A DNA stretch of 64,000 nt from Flavobacteriaceae bacterium (GCA_029238515.1 JAQWFW010000020.1:1-64000), one strand, 5' to 3'; counted from the stretch's first letter, positions 9,537 through 18,991 are shown. Notes: a model not told the origin generated them from the letters alone. A program made the numbers and translations.

Positions 9537-10919
9537 TTATTTTTTCTTATAAAGATACATAATTCGGTGTGTACCTTCAATTTTTACCTTATGGACTAAA
9601 ATAAAATAAATCCCAAATTTAGCTTCAAAATTATCTTGATCATAAAAATCAAAATGATTTATAAACTCTCGCTTTCTAATCAATAAAGACTTAACCCATG
9701 AGTCTTCTCTTTTTGGAAATTCAATAATCAAATTTTTAGAAAAAGAGGCAAAAAATGCTGCAGACTTTTCAAAAGGAACATTACCAGACAATGTTAAATG
9801 GTGGATAAGCGCCAAGGCAAGAGTCACATCAGGCGAAAAATTAATTAATCTTTTAATTAACGACTCTCGCTCTGTATTACAAAAACCTATTCCTGCAGGA
9901 GGTTGCAAGATATCGCAAACAAAAGGAAGTAAATTTACTTCGTCATTTTCCCTAACCTTATTATAACACAAGTCGATTGCATTGCTGTCAATATCTGTGA
10001 CTAAAATATTTGCAACATCTTTAATGACTGTTCTTGCAAAAGTTCCATCATTTCCACCTATATCTATTAAAGAATTTGTTTTCAATTGCAATACCCAATC
10101 TTTGACTAACTTTTTCTTGTTTAAAAAAGCCTTTGAATTGTAATTGGTTTTGGAATAATAATCACCCCATTCTGATCGATTATTTTGTTTTAATTTTGAA
10201 ATATAGTCATATAAACTAGTTAAGATATTTTCGTGTGCTTTTTTTGATAAATTTCCTGATTTAGCCTCGTTTTTATAATCATCACTATACTTGCGTTCCA
10301 TCTTTGCTAGAAGATGAATATTTGGATAAAGTATTGAATTAAGTCGAGTTTTTGAAGGCAACAAAGATGATATTAATTGTATCGGTAATCCATCAATATG
10401 GGTTTGCATCATTTTAAGCATTTCAGCACCATGATACTTTGCCAAAACCAAAGGCCCTAGGAAATGTGTGATAAATTGTTTGTAAGCCCTCCAAGGTGTA
10501 TCTTCCCTATAAAAATCAAAAGACAATGTATCAATAAAAGTAGGTTTTCCCATATGAAATGTTACATTGTATGCAGACGCATCTTTCAAAATAAACCCTT
10601 TGGATAGTGCATAGTTTTGAATTTTTAAAGTTAAAAGTGCGGCCTGTTTATATTGCTCGAAACTCCACTCGTAGGGGTTGGTCACAAAAGGAATCTTTTC
10701 TGGAGTGATAATGATTTCTTCATCTGAAATTGAAGTTTCTGTGTGGGGAATTAATAGTTTTTTTTGGATTAAACTATCAAAGAAACCTCTTTCTTTTAAT
10801 GCTGCATATTGAGGAAAATAAATTGGTTGTATTGATCTACGTAAAACAGCTTGATCGTAAAACAAATAGCCCGATGGATCCCTAAAGGAAGCCTCATGAG
10901 TATTCTTTTTAATCATCAT
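9537..10919 (-). CDS. NoeA-like SAM-dependent methyltransferase
   Basis: A 461-residue protein: an N-terminal half with FRDPSGYLFY and KDASAYNVTF segments known from NoeA-like nodulation and polysaccharide proteins, and a C-terminal class I methyltransferase domain with SLIDIGGNDGTFA as the SAM-binding glycine loop. ATGs at 10940, 10919 and 10916 and a TTG at 10943 are possible starts. I choose 10919 because it keeps the overlap with the upstream small gene to 11 bases. The N-terminal DASAYN segment resembles a kinase-like phosphate-binding region, but function is unproven. It probably methylates a sugar or lipid carrier in surface-glycan synthesis. Confidence 0.72.
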   Translation of the reverse strand: MMIKKNTHEASFRDPSGYLFYDQAVLRRSIQPIYFPQYAALKERGFFDSLIQKKLLIPHTETSISDEEIIITPEKIPFVTNPYEWSFEQYKQAALLTLKIQNYALSKGFILKDASAYNVTFHMGKPTFIDTLSFDFYREDTPWRAYKQFITHFLGPLVLAKYHGAEMLKMMQTHIDGLPIQLISSLLPSKTRLNSILYPNIHLLAKMERKYSDDYKNEAKSGNLSKKAHENILTSLYDYISKLKQNNRSEWGDYYSKTNYNSKAFLNKKKLVKDWVLQLKTNSLIDIGGNDGTFARTVIKDVANILVTDIDSNAIDLCYNKVRENDEVNLLPFVCDILQPPAGIGFCNTERESLIKRLINFSPDVTLALALIHHLTLSGNVPFEKSAAFFASFSKNLIIEFPKREDSWVKSLLIRKREFINHFDFYDQDNFEAKFGIYFILVHKVKIEGTHRIMYLYKKK

Positions 10920-11103
10920 TTGATGCACTATTGTTGTCATCAATATCTATTGAATCAGTCTTATTCTCTTTATCTATTATACCAAAAATTATCTTTAACT
11001 TGTAAACTATATTTTTAGTAAAAAGCAAAACACCTGCCACAGCTGCAACTATAGCTTGTACAATCATTGCGCCCAAGCCTGGATCAAAATATAAAAATTG
11101 CAT
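10909..11103 (-). CDS. Small DPGxG membrane protein
   Basis: A 64-residue protein starting MQFLYFDPGLGAM, then one membrane helix (about residues 13-30), a short basic stretch and an acidic tail rich in Asp, Asn and Ser. The DPGxG N-terminus followed by a single helix is recognisable in small proteins found beside sulfatase-fold and NoeA-like methyltransferase genes. It overlaps the methyltransferase gene and so is likely co-translated with it. Its role is unknown; a membrane anchor or assembly factor for the other two products is possible. Confidence 0.62.
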   Translation of the reverse strand: MQFLYFDPGLGAMIVQAIVAAVAGVLLFTKNIVYKLKIIFGIIDKENKTDSIDIDDNNSASNDD

Positions 11104-11146
11104 AATAATTTATGGTAATATTGTTAAAAATTTGATTTATTGCAAT

Positions 11147-11380
11147 TTACTGATTTTTCTTCAAAAACAGGTAATAGATATTAATCCCAAAAATTGCGGC
11201 ATTGGAAATAATAATAGGCCATGCATTGGAAAGCAAAACTCCATATGCGACAAACAACAAACAGGCAACAGAATTAACCATTCTAAGCGCACGCAGATGT
11301 GGCATAGCAAAGGAAATAAGCAGTACCACAGTTGCGGCATAGCCAATCCATTCGGCAGTAGAAATCCCTGAAAAATCCAT
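11147..11380 (-). CDS. YgjV-family small inner membrane protein
   Basis: A 77-residue protein with three hydrophobic segments. The pattern EWIGYAATVVLLISFAMP, then LRMVNSVACLLFVAYG and a final helix resembles the bacterial inner membrane protein YgjV family. Function is unknown. The ATG at 11380 is one base from the typA stop, so it is probably transcribed with typA as a downstream gene. Length is at the short end of the family, which is usual in Flavobacteriaceae. Confidence 0.68.
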   Translation of the reverse strand: MDFSGISTAEWIGYAATVVLLISFAMPHLRALRMVNSVACLLFVAYGVLLSNAWPIIISNAAIFGINIYYLFLKKNQ

Positions 11381-11381
11381 T

Positions 11382-13181
11382 TTATAGTGCTTTATTTCGC
11401 TTTCGATCTACTTCTTTAAGGAAGATTTTTCGTAGTCTAAGACTATTTGGAGTAACTTCTACATACTCATCCTTTTGAATGTATTCTAAAGCTTCTTCTA
11501 ATGAAAACTTAATAGCAGGAACAATTTTTGCTTTGTCATCGGCTCCAGAACTACGAACATTACTCAATTTTTTTGTTTTGGTAACATTCACGACCATGTC
11601 ATCGCCACGAGAATTTTCTCCAATAACTTGACCTTCATAAATCGATTCACCGGGGTCTACAAAGAATTTTCCACGATCTTGAAGTTTATCAATAGAATAA
11701 GGAATTGCTGAACCGTTTTCCATAGAAACTAAAGAACCATTTTGACGCTCAGGAATACCCCCTTTCAAAGGTTGATATTCTTTAAATCGATGTGCCATAA
11801 TGGCCTCTCCAGCAGTGGCTGTAAGCAATTGATTCCGCAAACCAATGATTCCTCTTGAAGGTATAATAAATTGGCAAACCATACGCTGACCTTTGACTTC
11901 CATGCTCAAAAGCTCTCCTTTACGCATCGTAACCATTTCTACGGCTTTGCCCGATATGCTTTCCGGTAAATCAATAGTCATTTCTTCAACAGGTTCACAT
12001 TTGACCCCATCAATTTCTTTTAAAATGACTTGTGGCTGACCAATTTGAAGTTCGTATCCTTCTCTACGCATGGTTTCGATAAGGACTGATAAGTGTAGTA
12101 CACCACGGCCAAAAACCATGAATTTGTCGGCACTATCCGTTGCTTCTACACGGAGTGCTAAATTCTTTTCTAACTCTTTTTCTAAACGCTCTTTCAAATG
12201 GCGTGAAGTCACAAATTTTCCCTCTTTACCAAAAAATGGAGAATCATTTATGGTAAAAAGCATACTCATAGTGGGTTCGTCTATTGCAATAGTTTCTAAA
12301 GCTTCAGGGGCTTCAATATCGGCGATGGTATCGCCAATCTCAAATCCATCTAACCCAACAAGTGCACAAATTTCTCCTGCATTTATTTTTTCGACTTTCT
12401 TTCTGCCCAATCCTTCAAAAACATGAAGTTCTTTAATTTTTGATTTTATGGTTGAACCATCTCTTTTAATCAATGCAACAGCTTGATTTGTTTCGAGTGT
12501 TCCACGTTGCAAACGACCAATGGCTATTCGTCCTGTAAAAGATGAATAATCCAAAGAAGTAATCAACATCTGCGTATTGCCTTCATCAAATTTTGGCGAT
12601 GGAATATGATCGATAACCATATCCAACAATGGCGCAATTGAGTCTGTTTTGTCATTCCAATCATCACTCATCCAATTGAATTTTGCTGAACCGTAAACTG
12701 TTGGAAAATCCAACTGCCACTCTTCAGCTTCAAGCTCAAACATAAGGTCAAATACCGCCTCATGCACTTCATCAGGAGTGCAATTTTCTTTATCAACTTT
12801 GTTGACAACAACACAAGGTTTTAGACCCAAACTGATGGCTTTTTGTAATACAAATCGTGTTTGAGGCATCGGCCCTTCAAATGCATCTACAAGCAACAAA
12901 ACACCATCGGCCATATTAAGTACGCGCTCTACTTCTCCACCAAAATCGGCGTGACCAGGGGTATCGATAATGTTAATTTTGGTGTCTTTGTATACTACCG
13001 AAACGTTTTTGGAGGTTATTGTAATGCCTCGCTCACGCTCCAAATCGTTGTTGTCTAAAATCAAATCCCCTTTGTTTTCGTTTTCACGAAACAATTGACA
13101 GTGGTATAAAATTTTGTCAACTAAAGTTGTTTTCCCATGATCGACATGAGCAATGATGGCAATATTTTTAATTGTGTTCAT
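11382..13181 (-). CDS. typA: Translational GTPase TypA/BipA
   Basis: A 599-residue ribosome-binding GTPase that aids 50S assembly and translation under stress. G1 is AHVDHGKTT (11-19), the switch region follows at RGITITSK (51-58), G3 is DTPGH (73-77) and G4 is NKVD (127-130). The EF-G-like domains II, III and V and the TypA-specific C-terminal domain are present, and length matches the family. A TACCTTTG element on the minus strand at 13204-13211 would place transcription start about 16 bases before the ATG. It is divergent from kdsA. Confidence 0.97.
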   Translation of the reverse strand: MNTIKNIAIIAHVDHGKTTLVDKILYHCQLFRENENKGDLILDNNDLERERGITITSKNVSVVYKDTKINIIDTPGHADFGGEVERVLNMADGVLLLVDAFEGPMPQTRFVLQKAISLGLKPCVVVNKVDKENCTPDEVHEAVFDLMFELEAEEWQLDFPTVYGSAKFNWMSDDWNDKTDSIAPLLDMVIDHIPSPKFDEGNTQMLITSLDYSSFTGRIAIGRLQRGTLETNQAVALIKRDGSTIKSKIKELHVFEGLGRKKVEKINAGEICALVGLDGFEIGDTIADIEAPEALETIAIDEPTMSMLFTINDSPFFGKEGKFVTSRHLKERLEKELEKNLALRVEATDSADKFMVFGRGVLHLSVLIETMRREGYELQIGQPQVILKEIDGVKCEPVEEMTIDLPESISGKAVEMVTMRKGELLSMEVKGQRMVCQFIIPSRGIIGLRNQLLTATAGEAIMAHRFKEYQPLKGGIPERQNGSLVSMENGSAIPYSIDKLQDRGKFFVDPGESIYEGQVIGENSRGDDMVVNVTKTKKLSNVRSSGADDKAKIVPAIKFSLEEALEYIQKDEYVEVTPNSLRLRKIFLKEVDRKRNKAL

Positions 13182-13203
13182 AGCGTACCCTATTTAGAGC
13201 GAG

Positions 13204-13211
13204 CAAAGGTA
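13204..13211 (-). promoter_or_regulatory. Putative -7 element of typA
   Basis: TACCTTTG on the minus strand matches the Bacteroidota -7 consensus TAnnTTTG, 22 bases before the typA ATG. No clear TTG -33 element is seen at the usual 17-23 base spacing. Confidence 0.45.
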
Positions 13212-13270
13212 CGCTTAATTTTTAGGACTATTCTGATTTATAAAAACAATCATGAGGTTTTTAATTTGTT

Positions 13271-13278
13271 TATATTTG
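13271..13278 (+). promoter_or_regulatory. Putative -7 element of kdsA
   Basis: TATATTTG matches TAnnTTTG exactly, 19 bases before the kdsA ATG. The -33 TTG is not obvious at standard spacing. Confidence 0.45.
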
Positions 13279-13297
13279 CATTTTAAATATATTTTTG

Positions 13298-14116
13298 ATG
13301 GAACTTCATAATATTCCAAAGTTAAAACATACCGATTCTAATCAATTTTTCTTGCTAGCTGGCCCTTGTGCTATTGAAGGAGAAACAATGGCTCTACGTA
13401 TTGCGGAACGCGTTTGCGAACTCACAGACAAACTTAAAATTCCATATATTTTCAAGGGAAGTTTTAAAAAAGCAAACCGTAGCAGAATCGATAGTTTTAC
13501 AGGAATTGGTGACGAAAAAGCACTAAAAATTCTACGTAAAGTTTCCGAAACTTTTGATATACCAACTGTTACAGACATTCACGAAGTTAGCGACGCTACA
13601 ATGGCTGCTGCTTATGTAGATGTACTACAGATTCCCGCATTTCTTGTACGGCAAACCGATCTTGTTGTTGCCGCCGCAAAAACTGCTAAGGTTGTAAACC
13701 TAAAGAAAGGGCAATTCATGAGTCCAGAAGCTATGAAACACGCTGTTCAAAAAGTAAAAGACGCTGGTAACGAAAAGGTTTGGATTACTGATCGTGGGAC
13801 AATGTTTGGCTATCAGGACATGATTGTAGATTTTAGAGGAATACCTACCATGCGCCAATTTGCACCAACCGTTTTGGATGTGACCCATTCACTACAACAA
13901 CCAAATCAAACAAGTGGCGTCACAGGTGGTCGCCCAGAAATGATTGAGACAATTGCCAGAGCTGGTGTAGTCAATAATATTGATGGTTTATTTATAGAAA
14001 CCCATTTCGATCCTGCTAATGCCAAAAGTGATGGTGCTAATATGCTGGATTTGAATCATTTAGAAAAACTTTTGACCAATCTAGCAGCCATTAGAACTAC
14101 GGTAAAAAAACTATAA
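13298..14116 (+). CDS. kdsA: 3-deoxy-8-phosphooctulonate (KDO-8-P) synthase
   Basis: A 272-residue TIM-barrel enzyme that condenses arabinose-5-phosphate with PEP to give KDO-8-P for the lipopolysaccharide core. Motifs include LLAGPCAIEGE, FKGSFKKANRSR, the VWITDRGTMFGY segment and GVTGGRPEMI, all typical of KdsA. The frame opens with a TTG at 13295 directly before the ATG at 13298; the ATG is the better start. With lpxB and the polysaccharide locus it shows a KDO-containing outer membrane. It stands alone, divergent from typA and convergent with the M28 peptidase. Confidence 0.96.
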   Translation: MELHNIPKLKHTDSNQFFLLAGPCAIEGETMALRIAERVCELTDKLKIPYIFKGSFKKANRSRIDSFTGIGDEKALKILRKVSETFDIPTVTDIHEVSDATMAAAYVDVLQIPAFLVRQTDLVVAAAKTAKVVNLKKGQFMSPEAMKHAVQKVKDAGNEKVWITDRGTMFGYQDMIVDFRGIPTMRQFAPTVLDVTHSLQQPNQTSGVTGGRPEMIETIARAGVVNNIDGLFIETHFDPANAKSDGANMLDLNHLEKLLTNLAAIRTTVKKL

Positions 14117-14132
14117 ATAAACTAGTATTAAG

Positions 14133-15536
14133 CTAATCTTTGATTTTACTTTGATGCTGAATATCGTTGAAACCGTATTTATCAATAAGATAAATAAGCG
14201 ATGTCATTGTTGCTGCACCCAATTCTAACTCACGTTTGTTTACGGCATCAAAAGTGTCGTTCGCAGCATGATGATGATCAAAATAGCGCTGAGAATCTGG
14301 GCGTAACCCAGCCAAAACAAGATTATCATTTTTTAGTGGACCGATATCAGCACCGCTTCCTCCTTTTTTGAAATAATGAATAAGATAGGGTTCAAAAAGT
14401 GGTTTCCAATTTAAAATTTGATTGATCTTATAATCCGGACCATCAAAAGAAAAACCTCTTGGCGTAAAACCACCAGAATCACTTTCTAAAGCAAAAATGT
14501 GTTTTTCTCCTTTCTTCTTGGCAACCTCAGCATACTTTCGGCCACCGCGAAGTCCATTTTCTTCATTCATAAAAAGCACTACACGTATGGTTCGCTTTGG
14601 ACGAACTCCAGTTTCCTTCAACAGACGTAATACATCCATCGATTGTACACAACCTGCGCCATCGTCGTGGGAACCATCGCCTAAATCCCAAGAATCCAAA
14701 TGTCCACCAACAATAATGATTTCGTTGGGGTATTGACTACCTGTAATTTCGCCAATGACGTTGTAGGACTGAACATCTTTCAGTTGTTTGCAATTTTGCT
14801 TGAAATAAAATTTTATTTTTGGTTCAATTTTTAAAATACCGCTTAAGCGTTCGGCATCATTGGTACTGATGGCTGCGGAGGGAATTCTTTCGTGTACAGG
14901 AGTGTTGCCATAGGACATGGCACCAGTGTGTGGCAAATCGTCTAGACGTAGATTCATGGAGCGTACAATGGTACCCACAGCACCCAATTTGGCAGCTTCT
15001 TTTGCACCATCGTATCGCTGATCGACACATCCACCATAGGCCTCAAAAGTTGAAATCAAATCGGCTTGCATAGGTCTATTGAAAAATACAATTTTGCCTT
15101 CAACATCAGCGCGATTCTTGGTGTTCAGATCCTCAATTCCTTGTACTTCTATGAGTTCGGCCTTTAGTCCTTGCAACGGGGTGGAAACAGACCCCCCTAA
15201 GGCACAAAGATTGACAGGGATTGTTTTACCCGGTTCAGTTTCTATATACGCAAATTCGGGGTTGCCACGCACCCATTTTGGCACCATTACGAGTTGGAGC
15301 CAAACTTTATCTAAACCTAACTGTTCCAACTCATTTTTGGTGTATTCTACAGCCAATTCTGCATTGAGTGATCCCGATAGACGACCTCCTATTTCATTAG
15401 ATAGATACCTTAGCCACTCATAGCTTTTACCATTGGTTAGTGAAGTACTGTATATGTTTTTTATTTGTGCGGTATCATCTTGAGCATGAACAAAAAAAGT
15501 TAATGATAAAAAGATAATGACGATTTTACTGTTCAT
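14133..15536 (-). CDS. Secreted M28-family metallopeptidase (carboxypeptidase Q-like)
   Basis: A 467-residue protein with a signal peptide (cleavage likely after HA at 17-18). A PA-type insert lies at about 110-250, and an M28 zinc peptidase domain follows. GGHLDSWD gives H279, HDDGAG gives D291, and NEENGLRGG gives the catalytic E325 and the metal-binding E326. A late HHHAANDTFD segment provides the last His ligand. It should release N-terminal or C-terminal residues from peptides in the periplasm or outside. It lies 17 bases after the sigma-54 regulator stop on the same strand, so it may share that transcript. Confidence 0.88.
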   Translation of the reverse strand: MNSKIVIIFLSLTFFVHAQDDTAQIKNIYSTSLTNGKSYEWLRYLSNEIGGRLSGSLNAELAVEYTKNELEQLGLDKVWLQLVMVPKWVRGNPEFAYIETEPGKTIPVNLCALGGSVSTPLQGLKAELIEVQGIEDLNTKNRADVEGKIVFFNRPMQADLISTFEAYGGCVDQRYDGAKEAAKLGAVGTIVRSMNLRLDDLPHTGAMSYGNTPVHERIPSAAISTNDAERLSGILKIEPKIKFYFKQNCKQLKDVQSYNVIGEITGSQYPNEIIIVGGHLDSWDLGDGSHDDGAGCVQSMDVLRLLKETGVRPKRTIRVVLFMNEENGLRGGRKYAEVAKKKGEKHIFALESDSGGFTPRGFSFDGPDYKINQILNWKPLFEPYLIHYFKKGGSGADIGPLKNDNLVLAGLRPDSQRYFDHHHAANDTFDAVNKRELELGAATMTSLIYLIDKYGFNDIQHQSKIKD

Positions 15537-15553
15537 TGGGGAAAGATTTAGAT

Positions 15554-16720
15554 TTAAGATTTACTAGCAAAAGTACGAACGTCTTTATCCGTAATTTCAT
15601 CGGAACCAAGTATGATAAGGCGTTCTATAACATTTCTCAATTCTCGAATGTTACCGGTCCAATTGTAACTTTTCAAAAGCTCCATAGCTGAAGTCGAAAA
15701 TTGTTTTGTTGCTGTGCCTTGCTCAGATGCAATTTTCGCACTAAAAAAATTGACAAGCAATGGAATATCATCTCTGCGGTCGTTTAGGGCAGGAACTTCG
15801 ATAAGAATAACAGCCAATCTATGATATAAATCTTCACGAAAACGGCCTTCTTGTATTTCTTTCTTTAGGTCTTTGTTTGTCGCAGCAACAACACGAACAT
15901 CGACTTTAATGCTTTTATCACTTCCTACCCTTTGGATGCGATTTTCTTGAAGGGCGCGTAATACTTTGGCCTGAGCTGACAAACTCATATCACCTATTTC
16001 ATCCAAAAACAAAGTACCTTTATTGGCGGCTTCAAATTTCCCTGCACGATCTTTATGGGCACTTGTAAAAGCGCCTTTGATATGACCAAAAAGCTCACTT
16101 TCTATGAGTTCACTTGGAATTGCAGCACAATTGACTTCTACCATTGGCCCTTTGGATCGGTTACTTTTTTGGTGCAACCAATGCGCTACTAATTCTTTCC
16201 CAGTCCCATTGGGCCCAGTGACCAGCACTCGAGCTTCTGTGGGGGCAACTTTTTCGATAATGGTTTTGATGTTTGTAATTGGGGCACTTTCGCCAATCAT
16301 CTCATAGTTCTGACTGATTTTTCGTTTTAAACGTTTGTTTTCGACAACCAACTCTTTTCGGTCGAGCGCATTTCTGATGGTATTTAAAAGCCGATTTAAA
16401 TCTGGTGGTTTGGAAATATAATCATAAGCACCCAAACGCATAGTACTTACTGCAGTGTCGAGATCTCCGTGACCAGAAATCATAACGATTGGTATTTCGG
16501 GTTTTATTTTTTTGGCGGCTTCTAATACCTCAACACCGTCCATTTTTGGCATTTTAATGTCACATAAAATCAAGTCAAAATCATCTTTTTTAAAAGCTTC
16601 AACCCCAGCAAGTCCGTCACTAGCTTCAAATACTTGATAGTCTTTACTCTCTTCGGTCAAAATTTTGACTAAAACTCGGCGAATGGCCTCTTCGTCTTCA
16701 ATGATTAATATTTTTGACAT
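15554..16720 (-). CDS. NtrC-like sigma-54 response regulator without DNA-binding domain
   Basis: A 388-residue protein: receiver domain (1-120, phospho-acceptor D54 in LILCDIKMPKMDG, K104), then a sigma-54 AAA+ domain (about 140-375). Walker A is GPNGTGKE (169-176) and Walker B is GTLFLDEIGDM (235-245). The sigma-54 contact loop reads GAFTSA (216-221) instead of GAFTGA. The protein ends at ELRNVIERLIILGSDEITDKD plus a short tail, so the usual Fis-type helix-turn-helix is missing. It may act without specific DNA binding. No sensor kinase gene is adjacent. A putative TATATTTG -7 element lies at 16741-16748. Confidence 0.9.
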   Translation of the reverse strand: MSKILIIEDEEAIRRVLVKILTEESKDYQVFEASDGLAGVEAFKKDDFDLILCDIKMPKMDGVEVLEAAKKIKPEIPIVMISGHGDLDTAVSTMRLGAYDYISKPPDLNRLLNTIRNALDRKELVVENKRLKRKISQNYEMIGESAPITNIKTIIEKVAPTEARVLVTGPNGTGKELVAHWLHQKSNRSKGPMVEVNCAAIPSELIESELFGHIKGAFTSAHKDRAGKFEAANKGTLFLDEIGDMSLSAQAKVLRALQENRIQRVGSDKSIKVDVRVVAATNKDLKKEIQEGRFREDLYHRLAVILIEVPALNDRRDDIPLLVNFFSAKIASEQGTATKQFSTSAMELLKSYNWTGNIRELRNVIERLIILGSDEITDKDVRTFASKS

Positions 16721-16740
16721 ATATTATAAGTGAAATTATA

Positions 16741-16748
16741 CAAATATA
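16741..16748 (-). promoter_or_regulatory. Putative -7 element of the NtrC-like gene
   Basis: TATATTTG on the minus strand, 20 bases before the ATG at 16720; matches the TAnnTTTG consensus. No good -33 TTG is visible. Confidence 0.42.
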
Positions 16749-16751
16749 GAT

Positions 16752-18062
16752 TTAATATTTTAACCACTTTAAAAGCTCTTTATAAGTCGGTTTTTTTCCA
16801 TGCATCAAAATACCTACACGGTAAATTTTGGCAGCAATCCAAACGGTGATAACAAAAGATAAAACCAAAATCAGTAAGGATAAAATTTGTTCCCACAAAG
16901 GAACGCCAAAAGGGATCCGCATCAGCATCACTACGGGTGAGGTAAATGGGATGTATGAAAACAGTGTTGATATACTTCCATGTGGATCTTCGACCACGGT
17001 GAAAGCACCAATATAAACGGCCAACATCAATGGCATAATAACAGGCAACATAAACTGTTGAGTGTCAGTTTCGTTGTCCACAGCAGCACCAATGGCGGCA
17101 TAGAGTGAACTGTACAATAAATAGCCTCCTATAAAAAATAAGACAAATGCAATGACTAAATTCCACATGGGTAAAGAATGAAATTCTAAAATTAATTCTT
17201 GAAAATCAGAGTTGACTTGCGGATTGGACATGGCTTCCACAACCTCTGCTTGATGCGATGTTTGAGCAGCAGATAAATCTACACCAAAAACAAAAGAAGC
17301 AACTAAAGACAATACAAAACACAAAACAACCCACATTGCAAATTGTGTAATCCCAGCCAATGATGTGCCAAAAATCTTTCCAAGCATCAATTGTATGGGT
17401 TTTACAGAAGATATTATAACTTCTATGATTCTACTGGTTTTTTCTTCAATGACACTACGCATGATTGAATTTCCATAGACGATAATAAAAATAAACAGCA
17501 AATAACCCGCAACAGCGCCAAAAAGTAGTTTAAGGAAACTTCCTGCTTTTGAGGTCTTTACGCCTTCAAAACTTTCTTGATTTACATCGACATAGGTTTT
17601 TGCGGCTTCTATTTTTGAAAGATCAACTCCATATTGGATTAATTTTAGTTCGCCAAGATGCTTTTCAATTTTGGATTCGAGAGATGAAATAAAACTCAAA
17701 GAAGGTGATTCTTTGGAATAAAATTTAATTTGATCAGAAACTTTATCCAACTCCACATTTGGAACATGCAGTAAGCCGTAAGAGCCATTACTGCTCGAGA
17801 GCTGCTTGGCATCCTCCAAATCCATGTCTTCCAAATTTTGATAGATGGTATAATCTGTGGATACCAATACTTTTTGTAAAAGGTCTGAAGGGTCAAGAAC
17901 AGAAACTGTACGTACTTTATCATTGTTGACACTCGTCAAATAGGCAATCAATGAAAGAACACCTACAATAATGATTGGACTCAAAAACGTCATTATAATG
18001 AATGACTTATTCTTCACTTTTGCAAAAAATTCTCTTTTGATTATTAAAGGTAAGTGGTTCAT
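16752..18062 (-). CDS. ABC-2 type exporter permease (NatB-like)
   Basis: A 436-residue membrane protein: one N-terminal helix (about 20-40), a long periplasmic segment (about 45-175), then five or six helices. SIMRSVIEEKTSRIIEVIISSVKP is the characteristic ABC-2/NatB cytoplasmic motif. The frame opens at a TTG at 18068, but the ATG at 18062, two bases after the ATPase stop, is the better start. With the ATPase upstream it forms a complete exporter; the substrate (sodium, drug or lipid) cannot be predicted. Confidence 0.87.
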   Translation of the reverse strand: MNHLPLIIKREFFAKVKNKSFIIMTFLSPIIIVGVLSLIAYLTSVNNDKVRTVSVLDPSDLLQKVLVSTDYTIYQNLEDMDLEDAKQLSSSNGSYGLLHVPNVELDKVSDQIKFYSKESPSLSFISSLESKIEKHLGELKLIQYGVDLSKIEAAKTYVDVNQESFEGVKTSKAGSFLKLLFGAVAGYLLFIFIIVYGNSIMRSVIEEKTSRIIEVIISSVKPIQLMLGKIFGTSLAGITQFAMWVVLCFVLSLVASFVFGVDLSAAQTSHQAEVVEAMSNPQVNSDFQELILEFHSLPMWNLVIAFVLFFIGGYLLYSSLYAAIGAAVDNETDTQQFMLPVIMPLMLAVYIGAFTVVEDPHGSISTLFSYIPFTSPVVMLMRIPFGVPLWEQILSLLILVLSFVITVWIAAKIYRVGILMHGKKPTYKELLKWLKY

Positions 18063-18064
18063 TA

Positions 18065-18991
18065 TCAATTATTATTTACGGTTTGAATAAAAATATCATT
18101 TGCATTAGGAATGACCTCTACAAAGTGATTGATTTGCGCATTTTCATTTAAAAATGCTAACAAATCTCTAGGGGTGTCTTTTGCGCCCAACTGAATGTTT
18201 AATTTCAAATCATCTTCCAAAGATCTGAAATCCGCTTTTGAAAATTTAAAACGACTTGCAATTTCACTTTTCAATTGCACTAAATCATTTGCGGATAAAC
18301 CAACTTCAAAGGTGTTTGTTTTATGTGTTCTTTTTATGTCGTTAAGTTTTCCTTCTAAGATTTTTTTGGACTGATGGATAAGTGCAATATGATCACATAA
18401 TTCTTCTACAGATTCCATTCGATGTGTCGAAAAGATTACGGTAGCACCTTCATCTCTCAAATACAAAATTTCATCTTTTATAATGTTAGCATTTATTGGA
18501 TCAAATCCAGAAAAAGGTTCATCAAAAATAAGTAGCTTTGGCTGATGTAAAACCGTTACAATAAATTGAATTTTTTGGGCCATTCCTTTTGACAATTCTT
18601 GAATTTTTTTTTCCCACCAATGTGCTATTTCAAATTTTTCAAACCAATAATTTAATCGTTTTTTGGCTTGTGCATAGGAGAGCCCTTTGAGTTGAGCCAA
18701 ATATAGTGCTTGCTCACCAACTTTCATGGACTTGTACAGCCCCCGTTCTTCTGGCAAGTAGCCAATATATTGTACATGTTCTGGTGTTAATGGTTCGCCA
18801 TCTAAAATCACTTGACCTGCATCAGGCATTGTAATTTGATTGATGATGCGTATCAGTGTTGTTTTGCCAGCACCATTTGGACCTAAAAGCCCAAAAATAC
18901 TACGTTTTGGCACTTGTATAGAAACATCAGAAAGTGCTTGAAAATCAGCAAAGTTTTTTGAAATATTGTTTGCTTCGAGAAGAATGCTCAT
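18065..18991 (-). CDS. ABC exporter ATP-binding protein (NatA-like)
   Basis: A 308-residue ATPase with Walker A GPNGAGKT (37-44), signature LSKGM (133-137), Walker B LLIFDE (153-158) and a switch His in FSTHRME. The signature is LSKGMAQK, not LSGGQ, as in the NatA/CcmA-like exporter group. A C-terminal extension of about 90 residues is normal for that group. It powers the permease encoded directly downstream. It starts 87 bases after the dnaJ stop on the same strand, so it could be read through from grpE-dnaJ. Confidence 0.92.
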   Translation of the reverse strand: MSILLEANNISKNFADFQALSDVSIQVPKRSIFGLLGPNGAGKTTLIRIINQITMPDAGQVILDGEPLTPEHVQYIGYLPEERGLYKSMKVGEQALYLAQLKGLSYAQAKKRLNYWFEKFEIAHWWEKKIQELSKGMAQKIQFIVTVLHQPKLLIFDEPFSGFDPINANIIKDEILYLRDEGATVIFSTHRMESVEELCDHIALIHQSKKILEGKLNDIKRTHKTNTFEVGLSANDLVQLKSEIASRFKFSKADFRSLEDDLKLNIQLGAKDTPRDLLAFLNENAQINHFVEVIPNANDIFIQTVNNN

